Shown: positions 7,224 through 15,171, numbered from the stretch's first letter. The stretch is DNA of 16,345 bases from CAVXYC01 sp046154735 (GCA_046154735.1 JBJXFJ010000496.1:1-16345), one strand, 5' to 3'. Translations and numbers: made by a program. The notes: generated from the sequence alone by a model not told the origin.

Positions 7224-7605
7224 GACTACCTCCGGGAAGCGTGATCGAAGCAGTCACCCTCGCAGGCCGGGCACTTGAGGGAGCGGCTCCAAACACTAGT
7301 ACACCGAGGCGGACGCTCCGGATTGCGCGTTTCGAAATCCGGTGGATGCCCACATCGCGGAGTTCGGCGCACCACAGCAAGCACTCGCCCGTGAGCACAT
7401 GACGGCTACGCGCCAAGGTCTCGGTGTCTTGCCGACGGCCTCCCGATGCTGCCTGGAATGCAGGGGATCTCGAGGCGAAGCGGTACTAGCGAAAAACGTT
7501 CACGCGGGTAGACAATGGGCGATGAATGTATGGCGTGGGCTGGCCTAGGCATGACCTAGCCGGGTCAGCGCCCATGACCGGCAAAATACTTGATGTGGGG
7601 GCGCA
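7224..7605. promoter_or_regulatory. Divergent intergenic region (propeller/sigma versus Gfo/Idh)
   Basis: A 382-bp gap between divergently transcribed genes, so it must hold promoters for both directions. No open frame here looks coding. The notable elements are the propeller ribosome site (7229-7233, minus strand), the palindrome GCCTAGGC (7543-7550) and the TGACC-N6-GGTCA dyad (7552-7567). I could not assign -35/-10 boxes with confidence. Confidence 0.5.
7552..7567. promoter_or_regulatory. Candidate operator TGACC-N6-GGTCA
   Basis: TGACC (7552-7556) and GGTCA (7563-7567) form a symmetric dyad 38 bp before the Gfo/Idh GTG start, with GCCTAGGC immediately upstream. Spacing and position suit a dimeric repressor or activator, but no regulator gene is adjacent. 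The dyad is short enough to be chance. Confidence 0.3.
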
Positions 7606-8691
7606 GTGAGCGGATTGAATGAGCTTGGTATCGCAATCATCGGCTCCGGCCGCATCGGCTCGCTGCGCGCGCGACTCGTTAAGCAGCACCCATCCGTGCG
7701 ATTCCTGGCGGTGTCCGACCTGGATCCTACAAAGGCAGACACGCTTAAGGACACCGTGGGCGCCGATCTCGCTTCAGGAAGTAACGCGGAGATCATTGCG
7801 CGCCCAGAGGTCAACGCCGTTATCGTCTCAAGTAGCGAAGCCGAGCATACCCTGCCGATCAGGTTGGCGCTTGAGCTGGGCAAGCCGGTCCTCGTTGAAA
7901 AGCCAATTGCGCTCACCCTGAAGGACGCGGACGATACGCTCGAGACACTAAGCATGACCAACGGCAACCTGCGGATTGGCTATAGCCGTCGCTTCAAGGA
8001 GGTCTTTCTCAGAGCGAAGGAGCAGATCGTTCAGGGGCGGCTGGGCCAGGTCACGGGAGCACTGGGCCGAGTTTACAACGGACAGTCACAGGCCTTCGCC
8101 ATACTGCAGCGCGATCCGCATGCCACTCCCGTGATCGATGTGTTGACTTACTATGTCGATCTGATCAACTGGTTTCTAGAGGGCAATCGTCCGGTTGAGG
8201 TGGTTGCCCGTGGTTATCGGAAACAGGGCGTGTTTCGGAACGCGGGATACGACATTGATGATGTCACCTGGGCTATTGTGACCTACGAGGATGGTGCCGT
8301 CGTAAATTTCGGAATCAGCTACGCACTGCCGCGAGACTACCCATCGCTCGGCCAGTCCGACCGGGTGGAGGTACTCGGAACTGAGGGCGTGATGCTGCTG
8401 GACGACGACCACACGGATCAGATCATGTACACGGAGAAGGGTTTTCCTCACGTCTATGTCCCCGGCCACTCGGTGAACATGATCTTCCTCGGCAGCTCTA
8501 CACCGGGCGATTGGGCGCTGGGAAGCTTCTGGGGTCCTCTGGCTACAGAAACGCGCGTCTGGCTTGACCACATTGCCACGGGTCAGCCCTGTGCACTTGC
8601 TACCCCCGCCCAGGCGCGCCTGAATCTGGAGACTACCATTGCCATCGAACGCGCGGCCCGCACCGGCGAAACAGTTCGGTTGCCGCTTTAG
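7606..8691 (+). CDS. Gfo/Idh/MocA family oxidoreductase
   Basis: A 361-residue NAD(P)-dependent oxidoreductase, start GTG 7606 with a GGGGG run just upstream; the ATG at 7619 is out of frame. The N-terminal Rossmann fold shows G13-S-G15-R-I-G18 and the acidic D38-L-D40 at the end of strand 2. The conserved E98-K99-P100 motif supplies the active-site lysine. The second domain has D178-V-L-T-Y182-Y-V-D185, where most relatives have a catalytic His at the position of Y182. That change may alter proton transfer or mean a different substrate class. The family oxidises or reduces sugars, inositols, dihydrodiols and related alcohols in the cytoplasm. It heads a run of three same-strand genes, with a 70-bp gap to the next. 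A dihydrodiol or hydroxy-acid dehydrogenase role alongside the Rieske enzymes is possible but not shown. Confidence 0.85.
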   Translation: MSGLNELGIAIIGSGRIGSLRARLVKQHPSVRFLAVSDLDPTKADTLKDTVGADLASGSNAEIIARPEVNAVIVSSSEAEHTLPIRLALELGKPVLVEKPIALTLKDADDTLETLSMTNGNLRIGYSRRFKEVFLRAKEQIVQGRLGQVTGALGRVYNGQSQAFAILQRDPHATPVIDVLTYYVDLINWFLEGNRPVEVVARGYRKQGVFRNAGYDIDDVTWAIVTYEDGAVVNFGISYALPRDYPSLGQSDRVEVLGTEGVMLLDDDHTDQIMYTEKGFPHVYVPGHSVNMIFLGSSTPGDWALGSFWGPLATETRVWLDHIATGQPCALATPAQARLNLETTIAIERAARTGETVRLPL

Positions 8692-8761
8692 CTGACAACG
8701 GCGACCTTCGGGACACGGCTGTCCTCGTTCTCCGTCTTCGGTCTATCAACAAGGAGTCAAG

Positions 8762-9631
8762 ATGAACATTGGATTCGTGGGCACGGGCAACATGGGTGGG
8801 CCCATGGCAAGCAACATGCTCAAAGCCGGTCATCAGCTCACTGTCTTTGATCTCAATCCAACGGCGACCACGCCACTCGAGCAGCTCGGCGCCACGCGTG
8901 CGTCAGACCTGCCCAGCGTGGCCAGGTACGCGCCGGTAACATTCCTGAGCCTGCCTAATGATGCCATTGTCGAATCCGTCCTATTCGGCAGCGACAGCCA
9001 GCCTGGTCTCATCAATGGAGCGTCGCAGGGTCATGTGGTATTTGATCTCAGCACGGTCAGCCCCGATAGCACGCGGCGCAACGCGGCCCGCGCGGCGGAG
9101 CACGGCGTGCGGCTGATAGATGCGCCGGTGAGCGGAAGCGTCAGTGGCGCGATAGCCGGGACGTTGTCGGTGATGATCGGGGCCACTGAGGATGACGTAG
9201 CGCCGTATCGTTTAGCGGTGGAGTCCATTGGTACGAGTATCTTCTGTCTCGGCGAAGTAGGTAAGGGCAATATTCTGAAACTGTTGAATAATCTCGTTGC
9301 CCTTTCCAGCCAGGCAATTCTCTGTCAGGCAATGGCGCTGGCGGATCGAGTTGGCGTGGAGCGCGAGACCGCGGCGGAAGTGATCAGTAAGAGCTCCGGA
9401 GGAAGCTTCATTCTGGATCGGAAACGCGCCGCGATCGTGGCGCATGACTATGCACCGGGCTTTCACGTTGAGCTCGCCCGAAAGGATCTGCGCCTGGCAC
9501 TGCAGCTCGCCGAACAAGCCGGCGCGCGCCTGGATCTCGTTATCCCTGCTGAACGCCTTTACGATCAAGCGGTGGAAGGCGGCTTCGGTAAACTTGATAG
9601 CTGTGGCGTGCTCAAAATTCTCGAACCCTGA
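8762..9631 (+). CDS. 3-hydroxyisobutyrate dehydrogenase-family NAD(P) oxidoreductase
   Basis: A 289-residue beta-hydroxyacid dehydrogenase. AAGGAG (8751-8756) lies 5 nt before the ATG. The N-terminal nucleotide site is G7-T-G9-N-M-G12. The substrate motif is D120-A-P-V-S-G125, and the catalytic lysine is K173 in GKGNILKLLNN, followed by the conserved N176-N177. A further conserved K241-D242 lies in the all-alpha C-terminal domain. The length is normal and all core residues are present. Family members interconvert beta-hydroxy acids and semialdehydes (3-hydroxyisobutyrate, tartronate semialdehyde, related acids); the exact substrate is undecided. It sits between the Gfo/Idh gene (70 bp upstream) and the CoA-transferase gene (65 bp downstream), each with its own ribosome site, and they probably form one operon. 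Confidence 0.9.
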   Translation: MNIGFVGTGNMGGPMASNMLKAGHQLTVFDLNPTATTPLEQLGATRASDLPSVARYAPVTFLSLPNDAIVESVLFGSDSQPGLINGASQGHVVFDLSTVSPDSTRRNAARAAEHGVRLIDAPVSGSVSGAIAGTLSVMIGATEDDVAPYRLAVESIGTSIFCLGEVGKGNILKLLNNLVALSSQAILCQAMALADRVGVERETAAEVISKSSGGSFILDRKRAAIVAHDYAPGFHVELARKDLRLALQLAEQAGARLDLVIPAERLYDQAVEGGFGKLDSCGVLKILEP

Positions 9632-9696
9632 TCACTGCTATCTAAAGCGCTGACTTACTAGACACCCAAAGAATTCACCACCCGAAGGAAACGCTC

Positions 9697-10947
9697 ATGG
9701 CCTCCACGCCCAATAACTCGCATGCGGCGCTCAAGCACCCACTCGAAGGGATCCGCGTACTCGAGCTTGCAAATTACATGGCCGGACCGTATTGCGGAAT
9801 GCTGCTAGCGGACATGGGCGCCGAGGTCATCAAGGTTGAGAATCCCCATGGCGGCGACTTTAGCCGAGGCACGGCTCCCTTCATTGATGGTGAGAGTGTG
9901 GGCTTTATGGCCATTAATCGCGGGAAGAAGAGCCTCACCCTTGACCTCAAATCCAAACGCGGCAAGGAGCTCTTTCTGGAGCTGATCAAATCCGCTGACG
10001 TGATGGTGGAGAACTTCCGCCCGGGCACCATGTCTGACCTCGGGCTGGACTATGAGATGCTCTCAGCACTCAACCCCAGGCTCATCATCTGTGCGACAAC
10101 CGGATTCGGGCAGACCGGACCATATAGTCATCGTGCCGCGTTGGATCTCATCGTTCAGGGCATGAGCGGCCTCATGGCAATTACCGGTGAGCCTGATCGA
10201 CCGCCGGTCAAAGTGGGCGTGCCCGTGACCGATCTGACCGCGGCTCTCTTCGGCGCATATGCCGTGCTGGGCGCCCTACGGGCGCGGGACATCACCGGCG
10301 AGGGCCAGCAGGTGGATGTGAGCATGCTGGAGTCAGGCATCGCGCTCCAGGTCTGGGAAACAAGCGGCTACTTTGCCACGGGCGAGGTCCCCGAGCCGCT
10401 CGGCTCAGCCCATCGCACCAGCGCACCGTATCAAGCGCTCCGAACCGCTGACGGCTACGTCACCATTGGCGCCACGAGCCCACGGAATTGGACAGCATTC
10501 TGTCACGCCGTTGGTCTGAATGATCTGGAGGAAGACGAACGCTTCTCCACCAACGCTGCTCGTCGCGCCCGCTATGAAGAACTGGCAACGCTGATAGAAG
10601 CGGTCACCATGACGCGGCCGAGCGATCACTGGTACCGACTCCTGGAGGATGCCGGGGTGCCGTGCGGTGTGCTCAACCGACTTGATCAGGTGGAAAACGA
10701 CGAGCACATCAAAGCGCGCGGCTTCATTCGCGAGTTTGATCATGCCAAGTTGGGCAAAGTGCGCGCCACGGGTTCTCCAGTGCGGCTCTCAAAGACACCC
10801 GTCCGCCTGGAGCGCGCGGGACCGGTACTCGGCGAGCATTCCCGCGAAGTGCTCGCCTCCGTCGGCGTATCCGCGAGCGAGCTCAATTCTCTGGAGGAGG
10901 CAGGTACCACCACGAGCCCTGCAATTGAACACGTCCGCTTGAGCTAA
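9697..10947 (+). CDS. CaiB/BaiF family (class III) CoA-transferase
   Basis: A 416-residue class III CoA-transferase. AAGGAA (9685-9690) lies 6 nt before the ATG. Typical features are LEGIRVLELANYMAGPYCGMLL near the N-terminus, GAEVIKVE, NRGKKSLTLDL, and the catalytic aspartate D150 in SHRAALDLIVQG, which forms the mixed anhydride/thioester intermediate. The late segment GVPCGVLN is also typical. It moves CoA from one acyl-CoA to a free acid, probably activating a carboxylic acid product of the pathway. It is the last gene of the three-gene plus-strand run and faces the third Rieske gene across a repeat-bearing gap. Acceptor and donor are not deducible; formyl-CoA, carnitine, succinyl-CoA or bile-acid types share this fold. 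Confidence 0.92.
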   Translation: MASTPNNSHAALKHPLEGIRVLELANYMAGPYCGMLLADMGAEVIKVENPHGGDFSRGTAPFIDGESVGFMAINRGKKSLTLDLKSKRGKELFLELIKSADVMVENFRPGTMSDLGLDYEMLSALNPRLIICATTGFGQTGPYSHRAALDLIVQGMSGLMAITGEPDRPPVKVGVPVTDLTAALFGAYAVLGALRARDITGEGQQVDVSMLESGIALQVWETSGYFATGEVPEPLGSAHRTSAPYQALRTADGYVTIGATSPRNWTAFCHAVGLNDLEEDERFSTNAARRARYEELATLIEAVTMTRPSDHWYRLLEDAGVPCGVLNRLDQVENDEHIKARGFIREFDHAKLGKVRATGSPVRLSKTPVRLERAGPVLGEHSREVLASVGVSASELNSLEEAGTTTSPAIEHVRLS

Positions 10948-11010
10948 CCTGGCACTTTCACTGGCGCTGTCTGCCAACGTCACAGACGAGCACGGGCAGA
11001 ATAGGTCTCG

Positions 11011-11212
11011 GTCAATGGAGGCGGGCTGAAAGCCCAGGGACTTTTCGTTGTCCTACTCGGCGTCGTCCGCGATGTAGCACGGGGCCTTGTGCCTGGAGCT
11101 CCCGAACCCGTGATTGCAATCAGCGGCTGATGCCTCCCAGGCACAGGGCTACATCGTCCCACCGAAAACTCGACTTTGAAATGACTCTGGCTGAAAGCCC
11201 GGCCCCATTGAC
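11011..11212. mobile_element. Nested palindromic, MITE-like element (~202 bp)
   Basis: The ends GTCAATGGAGGCGGGCT (11011-11027) and AGCCCGGCCCCATTGAC (11196-11212) are inverted repeats matching at 15 of 17 positions. Inside, 11070-11096 (beginning CGATGTAGC, ending TTGTGCCTGG) pairs with CCAGGCACAGGGCTACATCG (11137-11156), leaving a short bulge. At the centre is the perfect palindrome TGATTGCAATCA (11111-11122). GCTGAAAGCCC occurs near both ends in the same orientation. Such nested symmetry without a gene fits a MITE or fold-back element. I did not see a clear target-site duplication. Confidence 0.6.
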
Positions 11213-11312
11213 ACGATGCCGGAGCGCGAAATGCCCGTGACGTTCAGATGAGGTCTTGGGTCGCACTTGTATGTCCGAGGAAAGAAACATCCGCCCGACT
11301 TCAATTGTCACC

Positions 11313-11375
11313 ATCCAGTGATGACGCGGTTCTGCCATCCGCACTGAAGCGGTCCCGGACACGTCATCACTGGAT
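11313..11375. repeat. 14-bp perfect inverted repeat with inner stem
   Basis: ATCCAGTGATGACG (11313-11326) is exactly inverted as CGTCATCACTGGAT (11362-11375) around a 35-nt spacer. The spacer contains a CCGC/GCGG stem around ACTGAA. It lies about 40 bp past the end of the third Rieske gene and may be an mRNA 3' structure or a small repeat element. Confidence 0.65.
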
Positions 11376-11416
11376 TGCGCTCTATGTGAGTCCTTCGGCA
11401 GGAAGTCGGCCGAGCC

Positions 11417-12730
11417 TTACACCCTCGCTAAACCAAGCTCTCCATGCTGCTGGAGCAGCGTTTCGAAGTCGTCAATCTCAGTGACCACGTCAATAGGGCG
11501 GATGTGGTACAGCTCCGGATGTTGTGGCGCGAACGGCTCGATTCCGCGCTGCAAACTCTTCGCCAAATTGATCAGCATGCGACGCTGACGGATGATGGCG
11601 ATGTCGGTGGTTCCGAGGTGCTCCCGCCAACGCTCCACAATGGAGCCCATGCCATCCGTCATCGCCATGTCCTGCTCACGCGTCATACCAATGCCCGTAA
11701 AGTTCACGGTCTTTTGCATCTCGCGGCTCAGCGCATAGTCATTATCACGATTCCAGCCGGTCCGCCAGCAGTCGATGAGCGTGCGGCTGCCCGGCAGCTT
11801 GAACACCGTCTTATCGAGACTGTTGGGGTTGCTCAACTGTCGGGTGCGCTCTTCGTCGTTGAGCGGCCGATCCGGGTGATGCGTATAGGTGAACGCCATA
11901 CAGTGCTCGTCATCGATCGGCACCCAGCAATGGCCCACGGCAGGATGGTTGGGCGCGGGGATCATGCTAAAAACTGGCTGGAGGTACTGCGTGCAACGCC
12001 AGTAATACATGCCATCTGGACTCTTGCGACGCGAGCCGTAGATGAACCCGTAGTCGGTCTCCTTCACCGTCAATCGTGGCGCACCATCATCCCAGCGCGT
12101 CGCCGTGCGGTCCGTGGTAGTCCGTACCTGAGCCTGCAGTGCCGTGGGTAGGCGATCAGCGCCAAACCACTTGTGATTGAAACTAATGTGCGCGGAATCC
12201 ACATCGCCTTCAATGGCTTGCATGTAGTTGGATTCCTGGATCCATGTTCGCACAATGCGCTGGTCGGCTGGCACGCGCGCCCACTCAAATTGCGGTAGCT
12301 CGGGCTGGAGCTCTTTGGGCCCCATATAGATCCAGATTACCCCGCCAAACTCTTGCGCCGGGTAACTCTTGACCTTGAGCCGTTCCTTGAAATCACTCTC
12401 CGCTGGCTCCGTGGGCATGCTCACGGTGTTGCCGTCCACATCAAACTTCCAGCCGTGATATGCACAGGTAAGGCCGGCTTCCTCGTTTCGACCAAACCAG
12501 AGATCCGCCAGGCGGTGCGGACAGTGTCGATCCAGAATGCCCACTTTGCCATTGGTGTCCCGGAACGCCACCAACCGCTCCCCGAGTATCTGGAGCCGCC
12601 AGGGCTCTGTGTCAGGCCCGGGCAAATCGCTCGCCAGCATGGCCGGCAACCAGTAGCGGCGAAACAGCTCGCCCATGGGCGTACCAGGAGCGGTGCGGCA
12701 CAAGAGCTCGTTGTCTTCTCGACTTAACAT
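11417..12730 (-). CDS. Rieske non-heme iron oxygenase, alpha subunit (copy C)
   Basis: A 437-residue oxygenase of the same family as copies A and B but clearly diverged. The ligands fall at the same positions: C70-P-H72, C89-x2-H92, and D178-x2-H181-x4-H186 in EGDVDSAHISFNH; the aspartate in TREQD is the candidate third iron ligand. Its catalytic half is about 18 residues longer, with an insert around ADRLPTALQAQVRTTTDR. GAAGGG lies 7 nt before the ATG. It is preceded, in its direction of transcription, by the bicupin gene (101-bp gap) and further upstream by a hydrolase, so the three are probably one operon. Shared blocks such as GTPMG, FGRNEE and GGVIWIYMGP show common ancestry with the tandem pair, but this copy shows no recent conversion with them. 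Confidence 0.92.
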   Translation of the reverse strand: MLSREDNELLCRTAPGTPMGELFRRYWLPAMLASDLPGPDTEPWRLQILGERLVAFRDTNGKVGILDRHCPHRLADLWFGRNEEAGLTCAYHGWKFDVDGNTVSMPTEPAESDFKERLKVKSYPAQEFGGVIWIYMGPKELQPELPQFEWARVPADQRIVRTWIQESNYMQAIEGDVDSAHISFNHKWFGADRLPTALQAQVRTTTDRTATRWDDGAPRLTVKETDYGFIYGSRRKSPDGMYYWRCTQYLQPVFSMIPAPNHPAVGHCWVPIDDEHCMAFTYTHHPDRPLNDEERTRQLSNPNSLDKTVFKLPGSRTLIDCWRTGWNRDNDYALSREMQKTVNFTGIGMTREQDMAMTDGMGSIVERWREHLGTTDIAIIRQRRMLINLAKSLQRGIEPFAPQHPELYHIRPIDVVTEIDDFETLLQQHGELGLARV

Positions 12731-12759
12731 GAGGGAACCCTTCGGGAGTTAAGAGTTAC

Positions 12760-12813
12760 GAGTGAAGAGTGAAGAGCTGATAGAAGCGCTTCTTCACGCT
12801 TCACTTTTCACTC
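12760..12813. repeat. 15-bp imperfect inverted repeat between bicupin and Rieske genes
   Basis: GAGTGAAGAGTGAAG (12760-12774) faces CTTCACTTTTCACTC (12799-12813), with one mismatch, around 24 nt that include the palindrome GAAGCGCTTC (12783-12792). It sits in the intergenic gap of a likely operon, so it may set relative expression of the two genes or be a small repeat. Confidence 0.65.
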
Positions 12814-12831
12814 CTCACTGGCCGGCAGGCC

Positions 12832-13941
12832 TTAGCGCGCTCCGACAAACTCGCCCATCCGCGAGGTGACACCGTTCTTGGCGCACTCACGCTGGTAATA
12901 CTCGAGGATCCGACGATCCTCATCCTGGTACTCAATCTGATTACCACCGTCCTTGACGGACATATCCATCTTCTCATAGCCTGCCTTGCGGGCACTGGAG
13001 ATGAAGTACCGCGCGCCACCAAAGAGGATGGCCAGGTAACGGCTTGACACATCAGCCGTATTGAAGTGCTGATGGAACGTTGGGCCATCAGGCGGAGCAT
13101 AGAGACTGCCATATTTCCAATCTACGCGGACCGTATCCAGCGGATCCTCACCATCTCGCCAGAGCAGACTATAGCCGTGTCCGGTCATGCAAAAGATGTG
13201 AGCGCCCGCGTCATGTCGATGCGCCTTTTTGTACGTTCCCACGCCAAACTCAGAGATGTGGGCGTGCATGGTGCTATCTGCAAGCGTGAACTGAATATTC
13301 CGCCCGCCGGCGCCGCGCTCCTTCCATTCAGGAAGCTGGAAGCTGGTCAGATCAGGGACGAAATTCGTCTCCCATTGATGACGCCCACCTTTGACTGAAC
13401 GGAACTCACCCTCGCCCTGGAAGTATCGATCATCCCCTACCCGATCCTGGAAAGCATGCGCGTTCTCAAAGATGAAGCTCTCATTGTGGAAGAGATTCAT
13501 GATGATCGGCAGGTTGCTCAGCGAGGCGATCCTTGCCGGCTCAGTGCCAGAACCGTTGAAGTGCTGATGCCTCGCGTTGATGGGAATCGCAAAGAGACTA
13601 CCGGGGCCCCACTCAAACGTGTGCGTCCGCCCATCGGGCGCTTCCACCTTCGTAGCGCCACGGCCGGTGAGCACCACAACGAGCTTGTCAAAAAGGTGCT
13701 TCTCCGCGTTGAGCTGGCCGCCCGCCGGAATCTCGGCAAGATAGCAGGTGACATTGTCACCTCGTCCCACCAGGTGAATATAGGCACCGAGCCCACCCTG
13801 TCGTGGTGAGGGCTCGAGCGGTTGAGTCAGGCAGTCAACGGCGTACGACTCAATGATGGGCACGCCTTCTTTTTGCACCCAGTTCAAGTAGCTATGAATC
13901 TGGTAGTGAGGATTATTTTGCCAGTTTTGCTCATCGGCCAT
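12832..13941 (-). CDS. Bicupin-domain protein, possible ring-cleavage dioxygenase
   Basis: A 369-residue protein with two cupin folds. The ATG at 13941 is chosen because AAAGGAG lies about 10 nt upstream and the protein then begins MADEQNW; an earlier TTG adds seven residues ahead of that site. Cupin 1 (about 62-150) shows K81-H82-L-F-D, GRGATKVEAPDG, and H125-Q-H127. Cupin 2 (about 225-310) shows H241-R-H243 with H248, and H290-Q-H292. These His clusters can bind a single Fe(II) or another divalent metal. Gentisate- and salicylate-type ring-cleavage dioxygenases are bicupins, so a ring-opening step after Rieske hydroxylation is a reasonable inference. Many relatives, however, are annotated only as cupin-domain proteins and could be isomerases or regulators. 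It lies 101 bp upstream of the Rieske copy C gene and 196 bp downstream of the hydrolase gene. Confidence 0.8.
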   Translation of the reverse strand: MADEQNWQNNPHYQIHSYLNWVQKEGVPIIESYAVDCLTQPLEPSPRQGGLGAYIHLVGRGDNVTCYLAEIPAGGQLNAEKHLFDKLVVVLTGRGATKVEAPDGRTHTFEWGPGSLFAIPINARHQHFNGSGTEPARIASLSNLPIIMNLFHNESFIFENAHAFQDRVGDDRYFQGEGEFRSVKGGRHQWETNFVPDLTSFQLPEWKERGAGGRNIQFTLADSTMHAHISEFGVGTYKKAHRHDAGAHIFCMTGHGYSLLWRDGEDPLDTVRVDWKYGSLYAPPDGPTFHQHFNTADVSSRYLAILFGGARYFISSARKAGYEKMDMSVKDGGNQIEYQDEDRRILEYYQRECAKNGVTSRMGEFVGAR

Positions 13942-13964
13942 GATGGCTCTGCTCCTTTGCAATT

Positions 13965-13994
13965 ACCCGCGGGTGGTGGGTGACACGCGTCACC
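13965..13994. promoter_or_regulatory. Paired palindromes upstream of the bicupin gene
   Basis: ACCCGCGGGT (13965-13974) and GGTGAC-ACGC-GTCACC (13979-13994) lie side by side about 25-55 bp before the bicupin ATG. They could be an operator or a leader hairpin. No regulator gene is nearby. Confidence 0.3.
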
Positions 13995-14137
13995 GGGCTC
14001 CGTAGTGCACAGCCTACCGGAGCGGGACACGAGAGTCAAAGCCGGCCCGGCAAAGACCAGTGCACGCCGCACTCCAACTGGGTGGGCGCGCATCGATCCC
14101 AAGTTCTGGGCACACGTCAGTCTGAAGCGTGCGGACC

Positions 14138-15004
14138 TTAGCCTGCGACGAATCTTCCGCTGACCCGGCGAGCAATGAATGCCTTCATCCGCTCCAGCAT
14201 CTTTTCCACGGCCGGTGCCGACCAGCCAGCAATGCCATGCGGCTGACCGTCAAACAGCGCCAATTCTGACTCACCGCCCGCCGCCGAATAGTGCGCGTGG
14301 ACATCCTCCACCATTCCCTTGGGCAAGCTCTCATCCGCGGTCCCCTGGATAAGGAGCAGCGGCGGAAGCACGGCACGCTCACCACGCTGCAACATCATCA
14401 GTGGGTTGCCATCCTCCATGGCCGCCTCGGTGAGGAAATAGCGATCATGGTTGCCCACTAGTTCTGCACGCCCATCGGACTGGGCAAGACGGTACCTGCC
14501 GAGCGCGTCGATCACGCCCCAGCAGGAGATTACATAGCTGAGTGTCGCGTCCTGACCATCACTGAATGGCAATTCGGCATAGCGCGGGTCAGCCGGGCGC
14601 ATGCCGCTGAGGAGAATGAGGTGACCCCCGCTGGAAACGCCCAATCCACCTACTGACGCCGGATCGGCCCGGAGCTCCGTAGCATGGGCCTTGAGCCAAC
14701 GGGTGGCATAATTGATGTCTTGCAGCGACGACGGATAGGGGTGGTCCCCACCCATCCGAAAATCAATCGATGCCACAACCACCCCGCTGGCCGCGAGGCC
14801 CTCCGCAATGGCAGGATTGTTCGTTCGATCGCCGCTGTTCCAGGCTCCACCGTGGATTTCAAGAATCGCCGGGAAGGGGCCTGCGCCTTTCGGCTGATAG
14901 ACCAAGGCCTGTAAGTCACCAGACGCATCTCGCCGATAGACCACGTCAGTGCTGGTAAATTCTAAGTGAGCGGTGGGATCGTATCGCAGCGCTGTGGTTG
15001 CCAT
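14138..15004 (-). CDS. Alpha/beta hydrolase (esterase/lipase, HGG type)
   Basis: A 288-residue carboxylesterase-like hydrolase. The start at 15004 is preferred over the longer frame (to 15142) because GGAGG lies 7 nt upstream and the extra 46 residues resemble nothing in the family. The oxyanion motif H51-G-G53 is followed by G122-V-S124-S-G126 with nucleophile S124, then D224 in GTADES and H256 in GQPHG, a full catalytic triad. No signal peptide is present, so it is cytoplasmic. The family hydrolyses esters, lactones or C-C bonds of ring-cleavage products. It is the first of three minus-strand genes with the bicupin and Rieske copy C, 196 bp before the bicupin gene; this spacing allows either co-transcription or a separate promoter. 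Confidence 0.88.
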   Translation of the reverse strand: MATTALRYDPTAHLEFTSTDVVYRRDASGDLQALVYQPKGAGPFPAILEIHGGAWNSGDRTNNPAIAEGLAASGVVVASIDFRMGGDHPYPSSLQDINYATRWLKAHATELRADPASVGGLGVSSGGHLILLSGMRPADPRYAELPFSDGQDATLSYVISCWGVIDALGRYRLAQSDGRAELVGNHDRYFLTEAAMEDGNPLMMLQRGERAVLPPLLLIQGTADESLPKGMVEDVHAHYSAAGGESELALFDGQPHGIAGWSAPAVEKMLERMKAFIARRVSGRFVAG

Positions 15005-15171
15005 GAGCGCGCCTCCGTCAGCTACATCCCAAGCATCATGCGGCGATTCCTTGAAGGCGTCAAGCCCGCGGCAGAAGCTGGGCAGGGTCGCTGCCTTGTC
15101 TGGCGCCAGGCGGGCGATTGCCGCGTGCGTCAGTGCGCCCAACCCGTGTTCGCTCTAGAGGATTGCGCCAT

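Larger units (their letters stand above)
10948..11416. other. Convergent intergenic region rich in inverted repeats
   Basis: A 469-bp gap between the CoA-transferase and the oppositely oriented third Rieske gene. It holds a nested palindromic element (11011-11212) and a separate 14-bp inverted repeat (11313-11375). Open frames on both strands are short and not protein-like. Confidence 0.6.

Noticed and set aside
11444..12151. 235-codon plus-strand open frame inside Rieske copy C
   Set aside because: It is antisense to motif-bearing oxygenase sequence; codon bias in GC-rich genes often leaves such frames open.
15005..15142. Extra 46 N-terminal residues on the alpha/beta hydrolase
   Set aside because: A GGAGG site is well placed for the ATG at 15004, and the extension matches nothing in the family and is not a signal peptide.
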